From CAZMVY01 sp964617875 (GTDB taxonomy: Bacteria; Planctomycetota; Phycisphaerae; UBA1845; PWPN01), in contig CAZUAI010000007.1 in NCBI GenBank assembly GCA_964617875.1, positions 38,389 to 102,388 of the forward strand: 64,000 nt of DNA, written 5' to 3'. The position numbers and the translations under genes are program-made. The notes beneath the pieces are model-generated. The model saw nothing but the letters and a program-made list of their open reading frames with translations, was not told the origin of the DNA and made no database searches. Positions 17,888-27,669 of the stretch are shown in pieces. The stretch's first letter is position 1; each line of letters opens with the position of its first letter.

Positions 17888-18142
17888 GCGGACAGAGTAT
17901 ATCCGGCCCCCCTGAAACCGTCCACCCGCCGTACCCAAAGCGCAAGCGAAGGGCTGAATCCGGCTTTCTTCAAGAGCCGCTATACATTGCCATCCCCGCA
18001 CGCTAAACTGACAGGGGGCAGAGCCGGGTTGCCCGCATGACTCTCCCCGGTCACGTTCCCGCGACCGACCGGGGCAAGATGACCACTACGAGGAAGGCAA
18101 CCGCCCGCGGATGCGTTCCGCGAACCCTGCAGGAGGTGCGAC

Positions 18143-20065
18143 ATGTCGATGACGCATGAAAGAATCGTTCCGCCGGCACGCCCGACTTGCAGGAGGCATC
18201 CGCACGGGGCACAGACTGCTCCCGGCGCGCTCGCCCGGCTCTTCGCGGCGATGGGTCTTCTCGCGCTGGTCTGGTTCCTCGTCCGGGTTGTTCCCAAGCC
18301 AAGCCGCGCGACATACCCGTGCCAGCGAGCCGCGCTTCCACTGGCGAGCGGCTTCGTGCTCTGGCTGCTTGGCGCGGCCGGCACCATCGCGGCATGGCGT
18401 TATGCGCAGGCACTCTGGCGGTCGCGATGGGGCCTGGCGACGGCGTGCGCGGTCGCCGGCGTCCTCCTGGGGCTGCTGGCCTTGTCGCAGATGCCCGACG
18501 GGCCGCTGATGGCATCCTCCACACTCGGCAGCGCCTCCGGCGGCGCCTTGCAGGCGCTTGTCCCGAACGCACCGATCGGCACGCCACGGGGAATCCACCC
18601 GGGCCGCGTCGTCTGGGTCCACGACCCGACGGCCACGAACTGGCTCGGAACGAACGACGCCGGCGGGAACATCGGCGACGGCTACTGGTATCAGAGCAAC
18701 CACACGAACCAGGCGGTCGTGGATCGCATGTTTTCGGAAACGGTCCGGCGGCTGGCCGGCGAGGCCACGGACGCCGCGGCGTGGAACGCCCTCTTCCGCT
18801 TCTTCAACCAGAACCAGGGCAAGGGCGCGGTGCCCTACCAGGCGGGTGAGAAGATCTCGATCAAGGTCAACATGGTCACCGTATGCCGGACGCTCAACCC
18901 GCCGGTTGTGGACTCCAGCGGTAACCAGACCAAGCAGCGGGGTTGGGTCAACACGTCGCCGCAGATGATCCTGGCCCTGTTGCGTCATCTGGTCAACGTA
19001 GTCGGTGTCGCACAGAGCGACATCACGGTCGGCGACACAACCTGCTATTTCCCGAACCACTACTGGGACTATCTCCACGGCGAGTTCCCCAACGTCCGCT
19101 ACCTTCAGTGGACCGCACTGTGGGGCAGGGTCGGGCCCGTTTCGTCCCAGGGCCGGCCGTCCGAGACACGGATCTTCTGGAGTACCCCCGCCGCCGCCGG
19201 CTTCACGCCGGACTACCTGCCCGTGAACTACGCCGAGGCGAACTATCTCATCAACTTCGCCTGTCTCAAGGGGCACTCCGCGGGCATCACCCTGTGCGGC
19301 AAGAACGACTACGGCTCGCTCATCCGTACGCCGTCTGAAGCCGGCTACTACAACCTGCACTTCAGCCTGCCAAACGCCGGGTGGAGCCCCGGCATGGGCC
19401 GCTACCGTTCGCTCGTCGATATCATGGGCCACCCCAAGTTCGGCGGGAAAACGATCCTGTACCTCATCGACGGCCTCTACGCAGGCTACCGGTGGGAAGG
19501 ACGCCCCTACCCGTGGCAGATGGCCCCCTTCAACAATGACTGGCCGTCCAGCCTCTTCGCCTCGCAGGATCCCGTCGCCATCGACTCGGTCGGATACGAC
19601 CTGCTGCTTGCGGAGTGGCCGCACGTCGTGACCGAAGCGGGCCTCGAGGGCGGAGCCGAGGACTACCTGCACGAGGCGGCCCTGGCAAATGCCCCCCCTT
19701 CGGGCACTCAGTACCAACCCGAGGGCGCAGGCCACGTCCTGACCTCGAGCCTCGGCGTACATGAGCACTGGAACAACCCGACGGACAAGCAGTACAGCGT
19801 CAACCTGGGTCTCGGCCCCGGCATTGAGCTGATCTACATCAAGTCACCCACGGCCCCGCTCGCGGATTTCGATTTCGACGGAGACACCGACCTGGGCGAC
19901 TTTGGCGTCTTCCAGTATTGTTTCAACGGCCCGAACCAGGCGCCCGCGCACGCGAATTGCGCCGCCGTCGATCTCGACTACGACTCGGACGTGGACCTGA
20001 TGGACTTCAGCATCTTCCAACGCTGTTTCAACGGTCCCAACCAGGCGCCCGCGTGTACGCGTTAG
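18143..20065 (+). CDS. Membrane-anchored DUF362 protein with calcium-binding dockerin-like tail
   Basis: A 640-residue protein starting at ATG 18143 after GCAGGAGG. About three hydrophobic segments lie within the first 120 residues (ALARLFAAMGLLALVWFLV and two more), so it is probably membrane-anchored with the rest outside the cytoplasm. Residues ~200-560 carry DUF362 features: KINMVTV-type strand ISIKVNMV, SDITVGDTTCYFPN, NFACLKGHSAGITLCGKNDYG, and SQDPVAIDSVGYDLL. DUF362 proteins often bind iron-sulfur clusters, but no cluster motif is clear here. The C-terminal ~70 residues are two copies of a D-x-D-x-D-x-D motif (DFDFDGDTDLGDFGVF, DLDYDSDVDLMDFSIF), each followed by CFNGPNQAP. The same tail ends the protein at 57717. 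Function is unknown. Confidence 0.8.
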   Translation: MSMTHERIVPPARPTCRRHPHGAQTAPGALARLFAAMGLLALVWFLVRVVPKPSRATYPCQRAALPLASGFVLWLLGAAGTIAAWRYAQALWRSRWGLATACAVAGVLLGLLALSQMPDGPLMASSTLGSASGGALQALVPNAPIGTPRGIHPGRVVWVHDPTATNWLGTNDAGGNIGDGYWYQSNHTNQAVVDRMFSETVRRLAGEATDAAAWNALFRFFNQNQGKGAVPYQAGEKISIKVNMVTVCRTLNPPVVDSSGNQTKQRGWVNTSPQMILALLRHLVNVVGVAQSDITVGDTTCYFPNHYWDYLHGEFPNVRYLQWTALWGRVGPVSSQGRPSETRIFWSTPAAAGFTPDYLPVNYAEANYLINFACLKGHSAGITLCGKNDYGSLIRTPSEAGYYNLHFSLPNAGWSPGMGRYRSLVDIMGHPKFGGKTILYLIDGLYAGYRWEGRPYPWQMAPFNNDWPSSLFASQDPVAIDSVGYDLLLAEWPHVVTEAGLEGGAEDYLHEAALANAPPSGTQYQPEGAGHVLTSSLGVHEHWNNPTDKQYSVNLGLGPGIELIYIKSPTAPLADFDFDGDTDLGDFGVFQYCFNGPNQAPAHANCAAVDLDYDSDVDLMDFSIFQRCFNGPNQAPACTR

Positions 20066-20203
20066 GATTGCTCCCGCCACCAGGCGCCGCCGCTTCCTGA
20101 CGCAGGCTTCCGGCCCGCCGAAACCTCTGGCCGACCATCGAACGGGGTGCGGACACGTTACAACTCGCGCCCTGCCTTCAGGACGACCGGCACGTCGCAC
20201 GGT

Positions 20204-21439
20204 TCAGGTTCCGTACACCCGCCGCCGGGTCCGCCAGTCGATCAGCGGCACGAGCGTGTTCATCGCCAGAAGCGCCCAGTAACCCGCCGTATCGGCCATG
20301 CCGTAGAGACGCAGCGCGATCGCCAGCCCCCCGACGCCGGCGCCGAACCACCGCTGACCGCGCGAGGTCAGCGGCGTTGTGACCGAATCGCCCGCGAGCA
20401 GCAGAATGACGATCAGCAGCTCGCCCGCGGTCAGGTGGTGCAGGACGTACGGCAGGCCCACCGGCAGGCCCTCGTCCACCGTCAGCCCGGGGAACCAGCT
20501 CAGCCGGCCACCCTGCCCCGGCGGCAGTTGAATGGGCAGCACGCACGCCGCCACGGCCGCCGCCGTCAGGGCCGCGACGATGCACCAGCCACGGACGTGC
20601 CCCCGCCAACCGAGAATCAGCGCCGCCACGACCAACGCGATGACGTGGCCGCCGATCGGTGTGCCCACGCCGACGATCGCCGGGCTCGTCGGGCCGGCGC
20701 CACCACCGCCGAACAGCGTCATCCCCCACGGCGGCAGGTAGTCGCGAATCGCCACCGTGATCGGCGACCGGCCAGGCTCACTGAATCGCGGATCCCCGGT
20801 CGCCAGCGACACGAGGGCGCCGACCGTCGTAATGGCCCCGTCCGACGCGGCCCCAGCTCCTGCCCCGCCGTCCATCCGCAGGCCGGCCCCGAAGAGGATC
20901 TCCACAAACACCCGCGCCAACGCCGCCGGGTGCCACAGGTGGTTGCCATAACCCCCAAGAAACGTCTGCCCGACCAGCATCGCCAGCAGGGCCGCGACGA
21001 CGGGCACGTGCCAGCCTCCGGCGAACGTCTCCGGCGGCAGCGTCAGGGCCACCAGCAGGCCCGTCAGCAGCGCCTGGCTCTCGACCCGCCCTCCGGCGGA
21101 CCCGCCGACGAGCGGTCGCGCCGCGACCATGCCCAGAAGCACCTGCGCGGACAAGGCGGTGGCAATGGACAGCCCGAGCACGACCAACGCACCGGCGCCA
21201 AAGGCAATCACGCCTGCAACAGCGGGAATCGACGCGGCGAGGATCCACGTCCAGGCGGCGGACGCGTTGGTCTCCACCCCGTGCCAGAACGGCGGCGGAT
21301 CGCCGCGGAGGAGTTGCGGCAAGGGGAGCCTCGGTCCGCCGCCCGCACCGCAAGCATCCTTGCCTGCGCCCGAGGCGGGCTGAAAGCCCGCGCCGCAATC
21401 GGGCGACTCGGAAACCAACGGGGGCACCGCATCGCTCAT
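20204..21439 (-). CDS. rnfD: Rnf complex subunit RnfD (NqrB/RnfD family)
   Basis: A 411-residue polytopic membrane protein of the NqrB/RnfD family, with about nine hydrophobic segments. Matching blocks are WHPAALARVFVEILF, GGHVIALVVAALILGWRG, and the near C-terminal AGDSVTTPLTSRGQRWFGAG. In RnfD a flavin is bound covalently to a threonine near an S/D-G-A-T motif; here the region reads SDGAITTVG, so the exact attachment residue is unclear. The ATG at 21439 overlaps the rnfC stop (ATGA). The first ~45 residues are low-complexity and not conserved. The rnfG, E, A and B genes are absent on both sides. Confidence 0.8.
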   Translation of the reverse strand: MSDAVPPLVSESPDCGAGFQPASGAGKDACGAGGGPRLPLPQLLRGDPPPFWHGVETNASAAWTWILAASIPAVAGVIAFGAGALVVLGLSIATALSAQVLLGMVAARPLVGGSAGGRVESQALLTGLLVALTLPPETFAGGWHVPVVAALLAMLVGQTFLGGYGNHLWHPAALARVFVEILFGAGLRMDGGAGAGAASDGAITTVGALVSLATGDPRFSEPGRSPITVAIRDYLPPWGMTLFGGGGAGPTSPAIVGVGTPIGGHVIALVVAALILGWRGHVRGWCIVAALTAAAVAACVLPIQLPPGQGGRLSWFPGLTVDEGLPVGLPYVLHHLTAGELLIVILLLAGDSVTTPLTSRGQRWFGAGVGGLAIALRLYGMADTAGYWALLAMNTLVPLIDWRTRRRVYGT

Positions 21440-22872
21440 GCCGCCGATGCCCCCTTTCGCACAGCCTGCCGCGCCGGGCCGCGCCGGCGCGGCCTGGGCA
21501 ACGGCACCTGCTGCCGCAGCGCCCGGATCAACGCCGCCAGCGGCAAACGGGCCGGGCACGCATACGAGCACAGCCCGCAGCCGATGCACGCATGGACGTG
21601 CAGCGCCGCCGCGCGGTCGAGCATTCGCCGTTCCGCCGCGTTCAGCAACGCCCTCGGATCGAGACCCACCGGGCAATCCTCGAGGCACCAGCCGCAGCGG
21701 GTGCAAGGCCCCGGCGACGCCAGGGCCGAGTCCCGCATGATGCCCGACACCGTTTCGTCGGCGAGCAAGAGCAAGGCCGTGGTGTCCTTCGCGACGACCG
21801 TATCGAGCCGGCGGATGGCCACACCCGTCATCGGGTTGCCCGCGATAACACCCCACGGCGGCCGCCGCAGCCCAACGTGCTCGATCACGTGACGGATGGG
21901 CGTGCCGATCGCGATGGTGTAGTTGCCGGGGCGTTCGACCGCATCGCCGGAGACGGTGACCGGCCGCTGCGTCATCGGCATGCCGGAGCGGACCAGCGAT
22001 TCAATCGCCGCCACCGTGCCTGCAGTGATGACAAACGCCCCCACATCGAGCGCATCGCCGCCGACCGGGATCTCGCGGCCGAGGACCAGCAGGGTGAGCA
22101 GCGCCGGGTGGCCCTGCGGGTACTTGTTCACCAGCGGCACGATGCGAACGGCCGACCCGTGCGCCTTCGTCGCAAGCTGGGCAACCATCTTCCGCTTCGA
22201 CGCATCGACGGCCAGCGAAACCCCCTCCGCACCCAGAAGGCTCGCGAGCCGCCTCGCCCCGTCGAGCACGTCGTCGGTCCGCTCCACGAGAATCCGCCAA
22301 TCCACCGTCACGCAGGGCTCCGATTCCATCGCGTTCACAATGAGGCTTCGACAGCCCCGATCCGCCGCGTCACGGAGCCGATCAGCGACCAACACCCCGC
22401 GTCCGCCGGACGGGTCGGGCTCGACGATCCCCGCCCCGGCCGCATGCGCTATGAGTTCGTCGATCGTCGCGACCTGGAGCGCACTGGCCACGTGGGGAAT
22501 GGCCGCCCGCGCGGTCTCGATCTCGACGCACGGCACCTCCGGCTGGTGCGGCGTGTCGCATACCCCGAAGGCCCTCACGACGCCGTCCGCAGACGCATGC
22601 GCATCGGCCCCGCCCGTCGGATTCCCGGGCCCCGGCGGATTCTTCGCCCGGGCAATCACCTCGCCGCAACGCACGACCTGGCCGACCTCGACGCACGGCA
22701 ACGACGGCGGCCGACAGCCGTGTACAAGCGGCACGTACACCCGCCTGGCGATCGGCAGCGGCTGGGTCAGCCGGTCCTCGGTGCGGTCCTTCTCCGGCGG
22801 GAGGAACACGCCGCCCGCGAACGTCCGGTCCCGCCGCCAGAACCGCCGTACGTGCAACTGCCGTTCGCCCAC
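21436..22872 (-). CDS. rnfC: Rnf complex subunit RnfC (NADH:ferredoxin oxidoreductase)
   Basis: A 478-residue peripheral subunit of an Rnf-type ion-motive complex that handles NADH and Fe-S electron transfer. Seen: the N-terminal TFAGGVFLPPEKDRTE of RnfC, NAMESEPCVTVDWRILVER in the flavin/NADH domain, IVPLVNKYPQGHP, VSGDAVERPGNYTIAIGTP, and the two [4Fe-4S] motifs CTRCGWCLEDCP and CIGCGLCSYACP. The GTG at 22872 is preceded by CAGGAGGATC and sits where RnfC proteins normally begin; the longer open frame upstream is not coding. It is translationally coupled to rnfD. Only this pair is present here, so a complete complex needs genes elsewhere. Confidence 0.85.
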   Translation of the reverse strand: MGERQLHVRRFWRRDRTFAGGVFLPPEKDRTEDRLTQPLPIARRVYVPLVHGCRPPSLPCVEVGQVVRCGEVIARAKNPPGPGNPTGGADAHASADGVVRAFGVCDTPHQPEVPCVEIETARAAIPHVASALQVATIDELIAHAAGAGIVEPDPSGGRGVLVADRLRDAADRGCRSLIVNAMESEPCVTVDWRILVERTDDVLDGARRLASLLGAEGVSLAVDASKRKMVAQLATKAHGSAVRIVPLVNKYPQGHPALLTLLVLGREIPVGGDALDVGAFVITAGTVAAIESLVRSGMPMTQRPVTVSGDAVERPGNYTIAIGTPIRHVIEHVGLRRPPWGVIAGNPMTGVAIRRLDTVVAKDTTALLLLADETVSGIMRDSALASPGPCTRCGWCLEDCPVGLDPRALLNAAERRMLDRAAALHVHACIGCGLCSYACPARLPLAALIRALRQQVPLPRPRRRGPARQAVRKGASAA

Positions 22873-23015
22873 ACGATCCTCCTGCCCGGGCGTCCCGCCG
22901 GACCGGACCCGACCCGCCCGCGACGCCCCGCACCATGACGTATAGCGGCGGAGCCGTCGAAGGGCCAGCCGGGGCCGGACTGGCAGCAGAAACGCCAGGC
23001 GGTTAAGGTTATGGC

Positions 23016-24131
23016 ATGCCGAAAGCTGACATCCGTCAAGTGCAGGTCGAGCTGGGCCGGCGAAGCTACGCCGTCCGTATCGCATCCGGCATCTTGTACG
23101 ACATCGGGCCACAGATCCGCGAGATCCTTGCGTCGAGCCGATCGCTCAACGCCGCCGTCGTGACCGACGAAAACGTGGGCCCCGCCTATGCACAGCGGGT
23201 CGTCGATTCCATGCGGCAGGCCGGCTACCACGTACACCTGGTGACCATCCCGGCGGGCGACGCCAGCAAGTCGCTCGCGCAGGCCGCGAAGCTGTACGAC
23301 GCGATGGCCGAGGCCCGCATCGAGCGAAGCTCCCCGCTCGTCGCCCTCGGCGGCGGCGTGGTCGGCGACCTGACCGGCTTCGTCGCCGCCACATGGCTGC
23401 GCGGCGTCCCGTTCATCCAGTGCCCGACGACCGTCGAGGCGGACGTGGACGCCAGCGTCGGCGGCAAGACCGGCGTGAACCACCCCGCCGGCAAGAACCT
23501 GGTCGGCGCGTTCTACCAGCCGCGGCTCGTGCTGATGGACATCGCCACGCTCGACACGCTGAGCGACCGCGACTATCGCGCCGGCCTCGCCGAGAGCCTC
23601 AAGCACGGGGCGATTCGCGATGCCGCATTCCTCGACTGGCAGGAACAGAACGTCGACCGGATTCTGGCCCGCGACCGGGCCGTCGTCGGCGAGCTGCTGG
23701 AGCGGAATGTCCGCATCAAGGCCGCCGTGGTAGCCGCCGACGAGCGCGAGGCGGGCCTGCGGGCAATCCTGAACTTCGGCCACACGATCGGTCATGCCGT
23801 CGAATCGCTGCTCGAGTACGAGTGGCGGCACGGAGAATGCGTCGCCGTGGGAATGGCGGCGGCGGCGAGAATCGCCGTCAACCGCTCAATCATGGCGGCG
23901 GATGACGCGCGGCGGCTGGAACGCATTCTCGAATCGCTTCGGCTGCCGACACGCATCCCCGCTCGCCTGACGACCGACGACATCGTGCGCGTGACGCGGA
24001 TGGACAAGAAGGTCGCCGAGGGACGGGTGCGATTCGTCCTCGTCCCGCGTTTCGGCGAGGTCACCATCCGCGACGACATCGCCGAGAGCGACATGCGGCA
24101 GGCGGTCGAAGAGATCCGGGCGGACACGTAG
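23016..24131 (+). CDS. aroB: 3-dehydroquinate synthase
   Basis: A 371-residue AroB, the second step of the shikimate pathway, converting DAHP to 3-dehydroquinate with NAD+ and a divalent metal. The NAD-binding loop ALGGGVVGDLTGFVAATWLRG, the PTTVEADVDASVGGKTGVNH block, GLAESLKHGAI with the metal-binding glutamate, and the metal histidines in LNFGHTIGHAVE and WRHGECVAVG are all visible. Length is normal. It lies divergent from rnfC, so the ~140-base gap between them should hold two promoters. Confidence 0.95.
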   Translation: MPKADIRQVQVELGRRSYAVRIASGILYDIGPQIREILASSRSLNAAVVTDENVGPAYAQRVVDSMRQAGYHVHLVTIPAGDASKSLAQAAKLYDAMAEARIERSSPLVALGGGVVGDLTGFVAATWLRGVPFIQCPTTVEADVDASVGGKTGVNHPAGKNLVGAFYQPRLVLMDIATLDTLSDRDYRAGLAESLKHGAIRDAAFLDWQEQNVDRILARDRAVVGELLERNVRIKAAVVAADEREAGLRAILNFGHTIGHAVESLLEYEWRHGECVAVGMAAAARIAVNRSIMAADDARRLERILESLRLPTRIPARLTTDDIVRVTRMDKKVAEGRVRFVLVPRFGEVTIRDDIAESDMRQAVEEIRADT

Positions 24132-24183
24132 GGCGGGCGGTTCTCCACGGCTGCGTACTCCCGGCGGTGAAGGTTCGCCCGCC
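24131..24183. repeat. Dispersed hairpin repeat, copy 2
   Basis: Between aroB and dprA, starting at the last base of the aroB stop. The outer stem GGCGGGCG/CGCCCGCC is perfect and encloses the GTTCTCC ... GAAGGTT element that also occurs at 44403. The inner stem is degenerate. It ends 29 bases before dprA and may act as a terminator or a transcript-stability element. Confidence 0.55.
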
Positions 24184-24212
24184 TTCCTGACGGAACGACG
24201 GAGTCACGACAC

Positions 24213-25361
24213 ATGACCGAAGCGCGCGTCGCCGCCGTTGCATCGCCGGCCGCCGTCCAGCATCTCCGCGTCAGCCTCGCCCGCGGCGTCGGGCCGATCT
24301 GTTTCGGCCGCCTTCTCGAACGATTCGGCACCGCCGCGGCGATCCTGGCGGCACCGGGCGACGCACTTCAGTGCGTGGACGGCATCGGCCCCGGAACCGC
24401 CGACGAGATCCTGCGGGCCCGCCACGGGCGCGAGTGGGAGGCCGAGCTGGAACTCGCCGCCGCCCGCGGCGTGCAGATCCTCTGCCGCGACGACCCATCG
24501 TGGCCGCAGGCCCTGCGCCACATCCCGGACCCGCCGATCTGCCTCTACGTCAAAGGCAGCCTCTGCCCCGAAGACGCGCTCGCGGTCGGGATCGTGGGCT
24601 CGCGCCGATGCACGCAATACGGCCGTGAACAGGCACGGCGGCTGGGCTACGCGCTCGCGCAGCGAGGGCTGACCGTCGTGTCGGGACTCGCCAGGGGCAT
24701 TGATGCGGCGGCCCATTGGGGCGCGCTGGAGGCCGGCGGACGCACTCTCGCGGTGCTCGGCAACGGCCTCGGCACCGTCTACCCGCCGGAGAACCGCCCG
24801 CTCGCCGACCGCATTACCGCCGGATCGGGAGCCCTGATCAGCGAGCTGCCCATGCGGGCGGCGCCCGACAAGAACAACTTCGTCCCCCGAAACCGGATCA
24901 TCGCCGGCCTGTCGCTCGGCGTCGTCGTGGTCGAAGCGGCCCACCGGAGCGGAGCCCTCGCCACCGCCCGGCACGCCGCCGAATACAACCGCGAGGTCTT
25001 TGCCGTCCCCGGCCGGATCGATTCGGCGATGTCCGACGGAACCAACGCCCTGATCCGCGACCAGCACGCGAAGCTCGTATGCCATGTCAAGGACGTGTTC
25101 GACGAGCTGGGCGAGGCGGGGAAGCTCCTGGGCCCCGACGAGCCGCTCTTCGCGCAGGCCCGCCCGACCCCCGCCCGCACGACCGCCGAGGAGCAGCGGA
25201 TCTACGCAGCCCTCGCCGGCGAAGAACGGACGATCGAGCAGTTGTGCGACCTCGCGAACCTGTCCGCCGCGCAGGTGGCGTCCTCGCTGATCTCGATGCA
25301 ACTCAAGGGATTGGTGCGTCAGTTGCCGGGCAGCGTCTTCGTGCGTGCGGGAACCGCGTGA
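24213..25361 (+). CDS. dprA: DNA-processing protein DprA
   Basis: A 382-residue DprA/Smf protein that loads RecA on incoming single-stranded DNA in transformation. An N-terminal helix-hairpin-helix/SAM-like region (ALQCVDGIGPGTADEIL) is followed by the Rossmann core: AVGIVGSRRCTQYGREQARR, VVSGLARGIDAAAHWGAL, AVLGNGLGTVYPPENRPL, SELPMRAAPDKNNFVPRNR and VVEAAHRSGALATA. A C-terminal winged-helix domain begins near residue 310 (EEQRIYAALAGEERTIEQL). All parts are intact and the length is normal for the family. Confidence 0.94.
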   Translation: MTEARVAAVASPAAVQHLRVSLARGVGPICFGRLLERFGTAAAILAAPGDALQCVDGIGPGTADEILRARHGREWEAELELAAARGVQILCRDDPSWPQALRHIPDPPICLYVKGSLCPEDALAVGIVGSRRCTQYGREQARRLGYALAQRGLTVVSGLARGIDAAAHWGALEAGGRTLAVLGNGLGTVYPPENRPLADRITAGSGALISELPMRAAPDKNNFVPRNRIIAGLSLGVVVVEAAHRSGALATARHAAEYNREVFAVPGRIDSAMSDGTNALIRDQHAKLVCHVKDVFDELGEAGKLLGPDEPLFAQARPTPARTTAEEQRIYAALAGEERTIEQLCDLANLSAAQVASSLISMQLKGLVRQLPGSVFVRAGTA

Positions 25362-25388
25362 ACCCCCGGCCGGCCGACGGAGACACCG

Positions 25389-26816
25389 TCAGTTCTCCAT
25401 CGCGATCGGCAACTCCACGTTGCCGCCGTTCGACACGAAAATCACCGTGCCGTTGTAGCTGGGCCCCGCCGGAAGCCCCGCGCGGTTGACCGTGATCGTA
25501 TACAGCCCCTGGCCGCCGCTGGTCGGGTTCACGGAGATCCACGGCTTGACCGGGTGTACGTTGCTGATCACCAGTGCCCCGGTCCCGCCGTTGGTCACGC
25601 GAACCGTGGCGACCGTCTCTCCCGGGCCGAACGAGAGGGCCTGCGGGGACACCCGCAGCACGGGCCCGAGCCCGACGAGAAGTGTGACGGCCTCGGAAAC
25701 GGTCTTCTTCGAATCGTTGTCCGTCGCCTTGGCGGTCAGCTTGTACTCGCCGGTCCCTTCCACCGTCCAGGAGACGGTGTAGGGAGGCGTTGTCGATTCG
25801 CCGATCTTCACGCTGCCGGCGAAGAACTCGACGAGCGTCACGGTCCCGTCCGGGTCGTATGCCTCGGCCGTGATCGTGACGGTGGCTCCCGTATCCACGG
25901 CCGTCCCTTCCGCCGGCCCCGTGATCTTCACGACCGGCGGCTGGTGCAGGAACGGCAGCAGCCAGAGCAGCTTCAACTGGTCCAGAGCCTTGACCGTCTC
26001 GAGGTGGAAGGACAACCCTTCGTAGAACCGCTTGAAGAACGCGTCCGTGTTGTCGCCGGTGTCGGTCGTGCCGATATCGGAGGTGTCGTCCGTCGTGGCC
26101 TGGGGCTCGTTCACCGGGATGAACTCGCGGTCAAGCTCGACGAAATCAATGTGGGTCTTGTGAACGGCGATCGCGAACGAGCCGGGGCATACGTGGATCG
26201 CGTCGGCGAAGTACGACCCCTTGACGAGGTACTTGGAATCCTCGTCCTCGCCGCTGTGAAACACCATGTTCTCGAACGCGTCCTTCGGAGCCAGGACAAA
26301 CGCCGAATCCGGGATCACGTAGCCGTCTTCCGTCACGTAGTCCTTGAGCCGCACGACAAACGGACAGAGCCGCCCCGCCAGGCGCGCATCGACGTTGGCC
26401 GAGGAAAACCCCAGCGCCGCCTCCGTCTGCAGGATGAGCGAGTCGGGCACCGTGAAGATCTCCTGCGTGAGCCCCCCGACTCGGCGTCGCTCGATGTCCT
26501 GCCCGTTCACCTCGAACGTCACCGCGAACCCTGAGTTGAGGAAGTTCTGCACGACGATCATCAGCTCGAAGTTGTAGGCCGAGAGGTTTGCCGTACGATG
26601 AGACGCCATCGCCGTCAGCAACGCATCCCGGTCGATTGGGTTCATCCACGCCAACACCGGCTGGCCTGTCGGACCGGGCGGAATGTAGCGTCCGCTCCCG
26701 TCACAACCGACCGTCGCCGCGATCACCGCGAGGCCCAGTACGAGCACTGCACCCCGCGTCCCCCGCGAGAACCTGTCGTAACGAACGAAACCCTCTGCTA
26801 AGCAAGCCCTGTTCAT
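25389..26816 (-). CDS. Predicted lipoprotein with Ig-like and BACON-like domains
   Basis: A 475-residue exported protein. The signal peptide ends in a lipobox-like AATVGC (Cys ~36), so it is probably a lipoprotein. The middle, to ~285, has no recognised fold. Near residue 295, HQPPVVKITGPAEGTAVDTG begins an Ig-like (Big_9-type) domain containing TITAEAYDPDGTVTLVEFFAG. From about 385 a final domain reads LRVSPQALSFGPGETVATVRVTNGG with KPWISVNPTSG, like a BACON or ASPM-type strand repeat. ATG 26816 follows GGAGA. It is convergent with dprA, 27 bases apart. A carbohydrate or surface role is possible; no catalytic motif is seen. Confidence 0.65.
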   Translation of the reverse strand: MNRACLAEGFVRYDRFSRGTRGAVLVLGLAVIAATVGCDGSGRYIPPGPTGQPVLAWMNPIDRDALLTAMASHRTANLSAYNFELMIVVQNFLNSGFAVTFEVNGQDIERRRVGGLTQEIFTVPDSLILQTEAALGFSSANVDARLAGRLCPFVVRLKDYVTEDGYVIPDSAFVLAPKDAFENMVFHSGEDEDSKYLVKGSYFADAIHVCPGSFAIAVHKTHIDFVELDREFIPVNEPQATTDDTSDIGTTDTGDNTDAFFKRFYEGLSFHLETVKALDQLKLLWLLPFLHQPPVVKITGPAEGTAVDTGATVTITAEAYDPDGTVTLVEFFAGSVKIGESTTPPYTVSWTVEGTGEYKLTAKATDNDSKKTVSEAVTLLVGLGPVLRVSPQALSFGPGETVATVRVTNGGTGALVISNVHPVKPWISVNPTSGGQGLYTITVNRAGLPAGPSYNGTVIFVSNGGNVELPIAMEN

Positions 26817-27123
26817 GGCATTCTCCGTGCGACAAGCAGGCGGCCCGACAACGCCGCACCGGCCGTCGATGGCCGGCTTTATTCGGACACGTATCGTGTC
26901 AGGGTTATCGACCGCCCGAACCGCCCAATTCACCACAATACCGGCCGTGCCGCGTTATCAGACGGGACCGTGACCGCACGCCCTCGGCGGCGCAAGATCC
27001 GTAATGGCGAGAGGTTCGAACGATCGGCGCGCCGCTTATCGGCCCCGCGAAGCCGACCCGCATCGCCAATATTGCGAGAGCGAACCGGCGGCACAATCAC
27101 GTCCGAATACAAACGGGCGGAAG
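26817..27123. other. Intergenic region, nothing recognised
   Basis: About 307 bases between the lipoprotein gene and moaB, both on the minus strand. The stretch near 26880-26960 is somewhat AT-richer than its surroundings and could hold the lipoprotein promoter, but no -35/-10 pair is convincing. Short open frames here show no family resemblance. Confidence 0.5.
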
Positions 27124-27633
27124 CTACCGCCGCAGCTCGAAGACGAGATGCGCGAGTTCCGGCAGAATCAGCCGCGTGACGGCCAACTCGACGGCGGCCG
27201 GCGAGCCCGGCATCGCAAAGACCGCCCTGCCCCGATACACCCCCCCCACCGCGCGCGAGAGCATCGCCCCGGACCCGATCTCGGCAAAACTGAGGTACCG
27301 GAACAGCTCGCCGAATCCGTCGATTCGTTTCTCCAGCAGCCCGGTGACCGCCTCGTAAGTCCGGTCGCGCGTCGAGACGCCCGTCCCGCCGCTGAGCAGG
27401 ATCGCGGAGCACGCCGGGTCGGCGGCCAGTTCGACCATCATCGCGCGAATGGCGTCGGGCTCATCCTTCAGCACGACGTATCGAACGACCCGGTGCCCCG
27501 CCGTGGCGAGCAACTGCCGGATCAATGCCCCCCCGCGGTCATCCTGTTCCGTCCGCGTGTCGCTGACCGTCACGACCGCGCAACCGATCGGCCCCAGGGC
27601 CGCCGCCGCCTTCTGATGATCCTTGTAGGACAT
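27124..27633 (-). CDS. moaB: Molybdopterin adenylyltransferase-like protein MoaB/MogA
   Basis: A 169-residue member of the MoaB/MogA family, which adenylates molybdopterin during molybdenum cofactor synthesis. Conserved blocks: VVTVSDTRTEQDDRGG, VVLKDEPDAIR, ILLSGGTGVSTRDRTYEAV, FRYLSFAEIGSGAMLSRAVGG and FAMPGSPAAVELAV. The start at 27633 is preceded by GAGG. It follows the release-factor-like gene by 36 bases, so the two may share a transcript. No other cofactor genes are nearby. MoaB and MogA cannot be told apart with confidence by eye. Confidence 0.88.
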   Translation of the reverse strand: MSYKDHQKAAAALGPIGCAVVTVSDTRTEQDDRGGALIRQLLATAGHRVVRYVVLKDEPDAIRAMMVELAADPACSAILLSGGTGVSTRDRTYEAVTGLLEKRIDGFGELFRYLSFAEIGSGAMLSRAVGGVYRGRAVFAMPGSPAAVELAVTRLILPELAHLVFELRR

Positions 27634-27669
27634 GGCCTCGTGCCTCGCTGCCCGCACGCCCGCCGCGGA

